The position numbers and the translations under genes are program-made. Below are positions 5,816 to 10,406 of a stretch of DNA of 10,406 nt, one piece after another. The stretch lies in the NCBI GenBank assembly GCA_019661845.1, contig JAIFWL010000008.1, positions 1 to 10,406 of the forward strand, written 5' to 3'. Position 1 is the first letter of the stretch; the number at the start of each line of letters is the position of its first letter. The notes under the pieces are model-generated. The model worked only from the letters and a program-made list of their open reading frames with translations. It was not told where the DNA came from and made no database searches. The DNA is from Candidatus Parcubacteria bacterium (GTDB lineage: Bacteria > Patescibacteriota > Minisyncoccia > Phycocordibacterales > Zambryskibacteraceae).

Positions 5816-6047
5816 AGTCTACATGCTTAAAAGTTTGAAAGATGGCAGTTTTTATACTGGCATTACTGAAAATTTACAACAAAGGATTAGCGCTCATAAC
5901 TCTGGGTCAAGTATATATTCTAAGAATAAGCGCCCATATAAATTAGTTTGGTACTGTGTGTTCAACGATAAATCGAAAGCTGCACGATTTGAAAAGTATT
6001 TAAAACAAGGTTCTGGCTTCGCTTTTGCTAGAAAGCACCTTGTATAA
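5805..6047 (+). CDS. Small GIY-YIG nuclease-domain protein
   Basis: This encodes 80 residues, a single GIY-YIG domain with nothing attached. The two strand motifs read VYM (5-7) and YTG (17-19), the conserved Arg is at R27 (LQQRISAHNSG), and the metal-binding Glu at E63 (AARFEKYLKQGSG). The tail GFAFARKHLV is typical of the short solo branch. These proteins are related to homing and repair nucleases; their cellular role is not settled. The ATG at 5805 starts just before the first beta strand; a GTG at 5766 would add 13 residues and is unlikely. G+C in 5821-6000 is 60 of 180 bases (33%) against 83 of 180 (46%) in recJ 6661-6840, so recent acquisition is plausible. Its stop overlaps the recJ -10 box, and hairpins flank it on both sides. 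Confidence 0.88.
   Translation: MTFKVYMLKSLKDGSFYTGITENLQQRISAHNSGSSIYSKNKRPYKLVWYCVFNDKSKAARFEKYLKQGSGFAFARKHLV
6006..6042 (+). repeat. Bulged hairpin at the GIY-YIG 3' end, abutting the recJ -10
   Basis: CAAGGT (6006-6011) pairs with ACCTTG (6037-6042), and inside it GCTTT (6021-6025) pairs with AAAGC (6032-6036) around a six-base loop, with a nine-base left bulge. The inner stem and one-sided bulge repeat the design of the hairpin at 5768-5796. It lies in codons for the conserved tail of the protein, so part of it may be chance. Confidence 0.35.
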
Positions 6048-6048
6048 T
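6043..6048 (+). promoter_or_regulatory. -10 promoter of recJ (leaderless geometry)
   Basis: This is a perfect TATAAT, followed by exactly six bases (ACTTAT) and then the recJ ATG at 6055. It overlaps the GIY-YIG stop codon (TAA 6045-6047). It is preceded by TTG rather than TGn, so it is not a consensus extended -10, and I find no good -35. The spacing implies that the message starts at the ATG. Confidence 0.65.
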
Positions 6049-6054
6049 ACTTAT

Positions 6055-7677
6055 ATGTATTTTCCCGAACTCTTTGAAACTCTCCTCAAGTCACGAGGTG
6101 TGGCACCTGAAGACAAGGAATCTTTTTTAAACCCTAATTACGACAAGTTATTTAGCCCAAGCCTCTTGCCTGATATGGATAAGGCGGCCGAGAGGGTAGT
6201 GAGAGCGGTGAAGAATGGGGAACATGTAGTCGTTTTCTCTGACTATGATGCAGACGGTATTCCCGGAGCAGTTGTCTTATCGGACTTTTTCAAAAGAATT
6301 AAATACGACAATGTTTCTTTCTACATTCCACATAGAAATGACGAAGGCTTCGGTTTGAACATTGATGCAGTAGAAGAGTGTGCTACTCGTAGCGCTAAAC
6401 TCATCATCACTATAGATTGCGGCACTAACGACATTACTGAAATTAACTTAGCCAACGAGCGCGGGATCGATGTGATCGTAACTGATCATCATGAAGCACA
6501 GGCAGAATTACCGAGAGCTTATGCCATAGTGAATCCGAAGAGGAAGGAGAGTGAGTACCCGTTTAAAGAACTGTGCGGTTCGGCTGTAGCTTTCAAACTT
6601 GTACAAGCAGTTCTTGATAAAGAATCTTTCGGAGTGAAGAAGGGGATGGAGAAGTGGTCTCTCGATATGGTTGGTATCGCCACACTCTCTGACATGGTGC
6701 CTCTAGTGGGGGAGAATAGAATACTTGCTCGCTTCGGCTTGGAGGTTTTACGTAAGTCTCCTCGACCAGGACTCTTGTCTTTGTTTAGGAAAATTAATTT
6801 GGATCAGAAGAATCTTACCGAGGATGATGTGGCCTTCATGATTACGCCTCGCATTAATGCCGCATCGAGAATGGGCGTACCACTAGACGCATTCCTCTTA
6901 CTCTCTGCTAGTAACGAAGCAGAGGCCGAGCAGTATGCCAATCATTTAGAGAAGATCAATCAAGAAAGGAAGGGAGTAGTGGCTGCCATGACTAAGGAAG
7001 CTAAGTCCCATCTTTCTAAAAGAGAGAATCTAGGCTCAGTAATTGTAGTTGGTAATCCAGAATGGAAACCATCACTTGCAGGGCTTGTATCAAACTCGCT
7101 TGTAGAGGAATTTAGTCGGCCAGTCTTCGTATGGGGGAGAGATGGAGACGGCAAGATCAAGGGTTCATGTCGATCTTACAATGGTTACGACCTCTTCGAG
7201 CTTATGCAGGGTGTTTCAAGCGAGTTTCTAGAATTCGGGGGGCACAAAGGTGCAGGAGGATTCTCCGTCTCGCAAGAAAATATCCATACTTTAGAAGAAA
7301 AGTTGTCTAAAGCACTGGAGAAATTGGAATCAAAGGCCGTTTTAGAAGAAGAAACCCTGCCTATCCGCTTAGAAGACGTGAGTGAGGGATTATGGCAAAC
7401 TGTTACACAGTTTGCCCCATTTGGCACCGGTAATGAGAAGCCAGTTTTCAAGATTGTAAACGCTCCCATTAAGAACCTTCGCCAGTTCGGCAAGGCCAAT
7501 GAGCACATGGAACTCACTTTAAGCCCGCGACTTAAGGCTATTTCCTTCTTCTCCACTCCTACTTCCTACTCCTTACTTCCTACTTCCACCTCGTGTACTC
7601 TCCATGCGCACTTAGAGAAGTCATATTTCCGCAATCGTCCAGAATTACGTCTGCGAATTGTAGATATTGGGGTATAA
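6055..7677 (+). CDS. recJ: Single-stranded-DNA-specific exonuclease RecJ
   Basis: The product is the 5'-to-3' single-strand DNA exonuclease of recombination and repair, acting in the cytoplasm with divalent metals. At 540 residues it is close to family length. Motifs run in order: SDYDADG (62-68), IDCGT (120-124), TDHHEA (143-148), LSDMVPL (211-217), PRINAASR (265-272), the DHHA1 motif GGHKGAGGF (395-403) and PFGTGNEKPVF (455-465) opening the OB-fold-like C-terminal part. The first motif has IPGA where many members have TG/S. I start at 6055, not the earlier in-frame ATG at 6025, because a TATAAT lies six bases before 6055 and the 6025 start would fall upstream of that promoter, inside the GIY-YIG gene. 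Residues 501-513 are encoded by a seven-base repeat tract. It ends TAATAA, ten bases before the next ATG. Confidence 0.96.
   Translation: MYFPELFETLLKSRGVAPEDKESFLNPNYDKLFSPSLLPDMDKAAERVVRAVKNGEHVVVFSDYDADGIPGAVVLSDFFKRIKYDNVSFYIPHRNDEGFGLNIDAVEECATRSAKLIITIDCGTNDITEINLANERGIDVIVTDHHEAQAELPRAYAIVNPKRKESEYPFKELCGSAVAFKLVQAVLDKESFGVKKGMEKWSLDMVGIATLSDMVPLVGENRILARFGLEVLRKSPRPGLLSLFRKINLDQKNLTEDDVAFMITPRINAASRMGVPLDAFLLLSASNEAEAEQYANHLEKINQERKGVVAAMTKEAKSHLSKRENLGSVIVVGNPEWKPSLAGLVSNSLVEEFSRPVFVWGRDGDGKIKGSCRSYNGYDLFELMQGVSSEFLEFGGHKGAGGFSVSQENIHTLEEKLSKALEKLESKAVLEEETLPIRLEDVSEGLWQTVTQFAPFGTGNEKPVFKIVNAPIKNLRQFGKANEHMELTLSPRLKAISFFSTPTSYSLLPTSTSCTLHAHLEKSYFRNRPELRLRIVDIGV
7557..7591 (+). repeat. 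Seven-base tandem repeat tract (consensus TCCTACT) inside recJ
   Basis: Five consecutive heptamers are TCCTACT, TCCTACT, CCTTACT, TCCTACT and TCCACCT; three are identical and two differ at two positions. They encode residues 501-513 of RecJ, a Thr/Ser/Pro/Leu-rich stretch in the C-terminal domain where a variable linker is expected. Because the unit is seven bases, gain or loss of one copy would shift the reading frame of the last 27 or so codons. Confidence 0.8.
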
Positions 7678-7678
7678 T
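7673..7678 (+). promoter_or_regulatory. -10 promoter of the Ig-repeat surface protein gene
   Basis: This is a perfect TATAAT spanning the recJ stop codon (TAA 7675-7677). The ATG of the next gene is eight bases downstream (7687), giving a leader of about zero to three bases. Between them is a start-stop element, ATGTAA at 7682-7687, whose last base is the first base of the real ATG (TAATG). No clear -35 is visible. Confidence 0.55.
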
Positions 7679-7686
7679 AAAATGTA

Positions 7687-10406
7687 ATGAATCATTGGTA
7701 CAAGAGTTATCACAAACACCCTGCACACAAGCACGCTCATTGGGGAGCATTCCTAGCAGTTGCACTTCTCACCAGCTCTTTTTTAATTGATCAGATTAAT
7801 CAGAACTATTCCGGATTCCCAGATGTGCCCAGAGTGGAAGCAGCTTCCTCTGGTGCTTGTGGCGATGTGGGGGGAGTACATTCTTACTTCGAAACTTTGC
7901 GCCGACGTTCTGATGCTGTAGCGAATTATTGTTTACGTGATGCAGGACAGATTGAAGCCAACAACGAAAGCAATGACCATGACGTGACGTATGACTATAC
8001 GGGGGATCCAGATCCTAGGAAGCAAGATGCTGCCAAGGTTGTAGTTCCTTATGACAGCGTGAGTCTTCCCACACACGTTCGTCTCCCAACAACTGTTACA
8101 GGTGGGACGATGCTTCTCACATGGGATGCTTGGTTCGGTCAGGAATTTGCTTGGCCTAACACCTCCTTTACTATAGATGGTGATACTGACGGCATTACTA
8201 ATTACAAAAATTTCCAAATAGCTAGCGGCAGAATTTGGACGGAAGTGAGATCTAGATTCTTCCTGGGGCACACTAATTATCCAGGGAGTATTTCTCTTGT
8301 AGATGTAAGGCAATATGGTGGCAATGGCCCAGATAATGCTCCGGCAGTGTGGAAGAGTATTAATTATGGAGGTGAGTCTTTAGGCCCACGTTCTGGAGAA
8401 TTTAATGTTAAACCACAGAAGTGGACTCGCTACTGGGCAAGATTTGTTCCTGATACAGCTCCTTACTATCGCTTCACTCTGTGGGTAGCCGATGAGGATA
8501 GTCCTGCGGTAAAGATTATTGATGGTGTTCAAATTAGTCCAAATATAGAAAATGGGCAGACGTACTGGGATAAGTTATGGCTCGAATACAACACCTCCTC
8601 AAATGCCATCCCTCCTGCTAGAGGACCTCTTGTGGGTTACTTCCGTAATGCCGTTGTCTTGGCTGGGGGGACCTATACCGATGCCGAAGTGGCTTCGTTA
8701 CTACAGCAACCTTCAGGCAGAGCCGCACCTTCCATTACTCCGCCAAGCGTAACCCTTACCCCAAGCACCCATACCATTCCTGGTCCTGGTAGTAGTTTAA
8801 ATATGACTGCAAGTGTGACCGATACAGACGGTATTAATAGGGTAGAGTTCTACTATGGAATAGTGGGGCTGAAGACTAGTTCCCACAGACTGGATTCATG
8901 TACTACCACTAGTGCACCTTACACTTGTGTGTGGAGCAATATCCCTGCAAGCTCTAATCCATATCTAGTCTCAGCTCGTGCTTATGACAATAAAGGCAAT
9001 TCTGCTTCATCAAATATTGAGAAGATTGTAGTGGGTTCCGCAGGAGACATCACTCCACCTACAGTTTCCGTTACTTTGCCTAAGAATGGCGAGGTTCTAA
9101 GTGGGCAGAAGTATATAGACGCTGATGCCAATGATAACTATGGTGTAAGTGGCGTGCAGTTTAAGATTGATGGAGTAAATAAGGGAGATGAAGATGTTAA
9201 TACTCCATTCCACATTTCGTGGAGCACTCTCCTTAGCTCCAATGGTCCTCATGTTATTACTGCTGTTGCTCGAGATGTAGCCGGCCACCTTACTACCTCC
9301 GCTCCTGTTACGGTCACTGTTTCAAATACTGGTAATAGTCCGCCATCAGTTGCTATCACTTCACCTGTAGGAGGCGCAAGCTTCAGTGCTCCTGCTTCAA
9401 TTACTATTAATGCTAATGCGGCGGACACTGACGGTACTATTACTAAGGTAGAGTTTTATAACTCTAATTCACTTCTAAATACTGACACAGTTCTCCCTTA
9501 CTCCTACACATGGCCATCAGTGGGTGCCGGTTCATATACTCTTAAGGCTAAGGCATTTGATAATGCAGGAGCATCCATTACCTCCGATGCAGTAAAGGTA
9601 ACTGTTACATCTGGTACTACTGTTACAGCCAATATCTCTGCTTCTCCAGCAACTATTCCATCAGGGAACTCATCAACTCTCACGTGGAGTAGCACCAATG
9701 CTGCCTCCTGCACAGCTAGTGGCGCATGGAGTGGTTCTAAGGCGACATCGGGCACACAAGTAGTAACTCCAACAGCAACTGCTACATACACTATTACCTG
9801 CACAGGTGCGAGTGGTTCAGCTAATAAATCTGTAACTGTTACAGTGACCGCTCCAGATACAGCGAAGCCTACTGTCGCAATCACTTCTCCAACAAGTGGT
9901 CTAAGCATCTCTGGTACGGTAGACGTCGCCGCTAATGCTTCAGACAATGTTGCTGTGGTAGGTGTTCAATTCAAACTAGATGGAGCTAACCTGGGTGGGG
10001 AAGATACATCGGAACCATACATTTATTCCTGGAATACTGTCCCAGTAAGTGCGGGTACTCACACTCTAAGTGCTGTAGCACGTGATGCAGCAGGGAATAC
10101 TGGAGTAGCATCAAACATTTCAGTAATTATCACTGACCCAGGTCCTGATTCCCCAACCCTTAGCTTCAACGCTGCTCCTCCAACCATTAAGAAGAAGGAA
10201 TCCTCTAAACTCCTATGGAATTCTGATCATACTACTTCCTGCACCGCTTCTGGAGGATGGTCTGGGACTAAGGCTCTCTCTGGTAGCGAAAATGTTTCCC
10301 CAGAAGTTTCTACTACCTACACTCTTACATGTGCTGGTCCAGGTGGCTCAGTAGTGAAGTCTGAAGGAGTAACTGTGGCTTCCGATGAAGATCGTGGAGG
10401 TGGCGG
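7687..10406 (+). CDS. Large anchored surface protein: ConA/LamG-like region plus six Ig-like domains; 3' end outside window
   Basis: An uninterrupted frame of at least 906 codons runs off the window. A His-rich start (MNHWYKSYHKHPAHKHAHW) precedes a hydrophobic helix at about residues 20-34, a signal or anchor, with VEAASS near 50-55 as a possible cleavage zone. Residues 58-100 hold Cys58 and Cys82. Residues about 118-345 (LTWDAWFG, RYWARFVPD, FTLWVADED, DKLWLEYN, GPLVGYFRNAVVL) look like a ConA/LamG-type beta sandwich. Six Ig-like domains follow at about 350-450, 456-548, 553-641, 645-720, 726-817 and 822-898. Domains 2, 3 and 5 share PPxVxIxSPxxG starts and a DxxGxxxVxF core; domains 4 and 6 share SCTASGxWSG, each with two cysteines 30 residues apart (675/705 and 852/882). 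A Gly-rich linker begins at 903. Ser/Thr-rich composition fits an exported adhesin-like protein. Ligand and catalytic activity are unknown. Confidence 0.9.
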   Translation, partial: MNHWYKSYHKHPAHKHAHWGAFLAVALLTSSFLIDQINQNYSGFPDVPRVEAASSGACGDVGGVHSYFETLRRRSDAVANYCLRDAGQIEANNESNDHDVTYDYTGDPDPRKQDAAKVVVPYDSVSLPTHVRLPTTVTGGTMLLTWDAWFGQEFAWPNTSFTIDGDTDGITNYKNFQIASGRIWTEVRSRFFLGHTNYPGSISLVDVRQYGGNGPDNAPAVWKSINYGGESLGPRSGEFNVKPQKWTRYWARFVPDTAPYYRFTLWVADEDSPAVKIIDGVQISPNIENGQTYWDKLWLEYNTSSNAIPPARGPLVGYFRNAVVLAGGTYTDAEVASLLQQPSGRAAPSITPPSVTLTPSTHTIPGPGSSLNMTASVTDTDGINRVEFYYGIVGLKTSSHRLDSCTTTSAPYTCVWSNIPASSNPYLVSARAYDNKGNSASSNIEKIVVGSAGDITPPTVSVTLPKNGEVLSGQKYIDADANDNYGVSGVQFKIDGVNKGDEDVNTPFHISWSTLLSSNGPHVITAVARDVAGHLTTSAPVTVTVSNTGNSPPSVAITSPVGGASFSAPASITINANAADTDGTITKVEFYNSNSLLNTDTVLPYSYTWPSVGAGSYTLKAKAFDNAGASITSDAVKVTVTSGTTVTANISASPATIPSGNSSTLTWSSTNAASCTASGAWSGSKATSGTQVVTPTATATYTITCTGASGSANKSVTVTVTAPDTAKPTVAITSPTSGLSISGTVDVAANASDNVAVVGVQFKLDGANLGGEDTSEPYIYSWNTVPVSAGTHTLSAVARDAAGNTGVASNISVIITDPGPDSPTLSFNAAPPTIKKKESSKLLWNSDHTTSCTASGGWSGTKALSGSENVSPEVSTTYTLTCAGPGGSVVKSEGVTVASDEDRGGG

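Noticed and set aside
6025..6054. Earlier in-frame start for recJ
   Set aside because: It would lie upstream of the TATAAT at 6043 and inside the GIY-YIG gene; the ATG at 6055 matches the local promoter spacing.
7185..7556. 123-codon open frame on the minus strand
   Set aside because: It overlaps the DHHA1 and C-terminal motifs of recJ on the other strand, and no family is recognisable.
7933..8313. 126-codon open frame on the minus strand
   Set aside because: It is antisense to the ConA/LamG-like region of the large + strand gene and shows no recognisable motif or promoter.
9504..9947. 147-codon open frame on the minus strand
   Set aside because: It lies opposite the Ig-like domains of the + strand gene. 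Its Val/Ala/Thr/Pro-rich translation is what the reverse of Ser/Thr/Ala-rich codons gives, and the + strand frame shows clear repeated domains.
1..10406. CRISPR array, tRNA or rRNA genes, insertion sequence
   Set aside because: Reading both strands I saw no regularly spaced direct repeats, no tRNA-like cloverleaf or CCA-bearing arm, no rRNA core sequence and no transposase.
1..10406. Alternative genetic code (UGA as Gly)
   Set aside because: TGA ends several complete genes at natural family ends (tpiA, pgk, the pilin genes, the lamin-tail gene), and no family-conserved frame runs through TGA.

Overview
The window looks like a piece of a small, gene-dense genome from the Candidate Phyla Radiation (Patescibacteria, probably a Parcubacteria-like lineage). 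This is inferred from gene content: a cluster of minor-pilin genes, a PilX-like protein with a beta-solenoid-like tail, a lamin-tail-like membrane protein, a solo GIY-YIG protein, a HIT protein with the HAHIW variant, and a very large Ig-repeat surface protein. The sequence adds gaps of a few bases, overlapping genes, and no Shine-Dalgarno motif before most starts. Several genes end in TGA and none reads through it, so the standard bacterial code (table 11) applies and the UGA=Gly groups are unlikely.

Layout: (1) Bases 1-2590, + strand: the end of a pseudopilin gene, two prepilin-type genes and a PilX-like gene, tightly packed. (2) 2580-4308, + strand: a perfect 12-bp inverted repeat, an extended -10 promoter, then tpiA and pgk overlapping by 4 bases; the PGK is unusually short. 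(3) 4314-5637, - strand: a lamin-tail-like membrane-anchored protein followed one base later by a HIT hydrolase. (4) 5638-5804: a divergent regulatory region with a strong + strand extended -10 and a leader containing interlocking inverted repeats. (5) 5805-6047: an AT-rich GIY-YIG gene. (6) 6055-7677: recJ, with a seven-base repeat tract near its 3' end. (7) 7687 to the window edge: an open reading frame of at least 906 codons for an anchored surface protein with a ConA/LamG-like region and six Ig-like domains. It has no stop inside the window.

The most consistent hidden signal is promoter geometry. TATAAT followed by exactly six bases and then ATG occurs at tpiA (2618/2630), recJ (6043/6055) and the leader ORF (5660/5672). 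A weaker version occurs at the lamin-tail gene and an eight-base version at the Ig-repeat gene. A normal -10 to start-site distance puts the transcript start on or next to the ATG, so these genes are probably leaderless. Where this works it also fixes the start codons.

Functionally the genes fall into cell-surface structures (pilins, lamin-tail protein, Ig-repeat protein), lower glycolysis (TIM and PGK), nucleotide hydrolysis (HIT) and DNA metabolism (RecJ, GIY-YIG). The most interesting places are the structured GIY-YIG leader at 5657-5815, the compact PGK, the palindrome over the tpiA promoter, and the repeat tract inside recJ.
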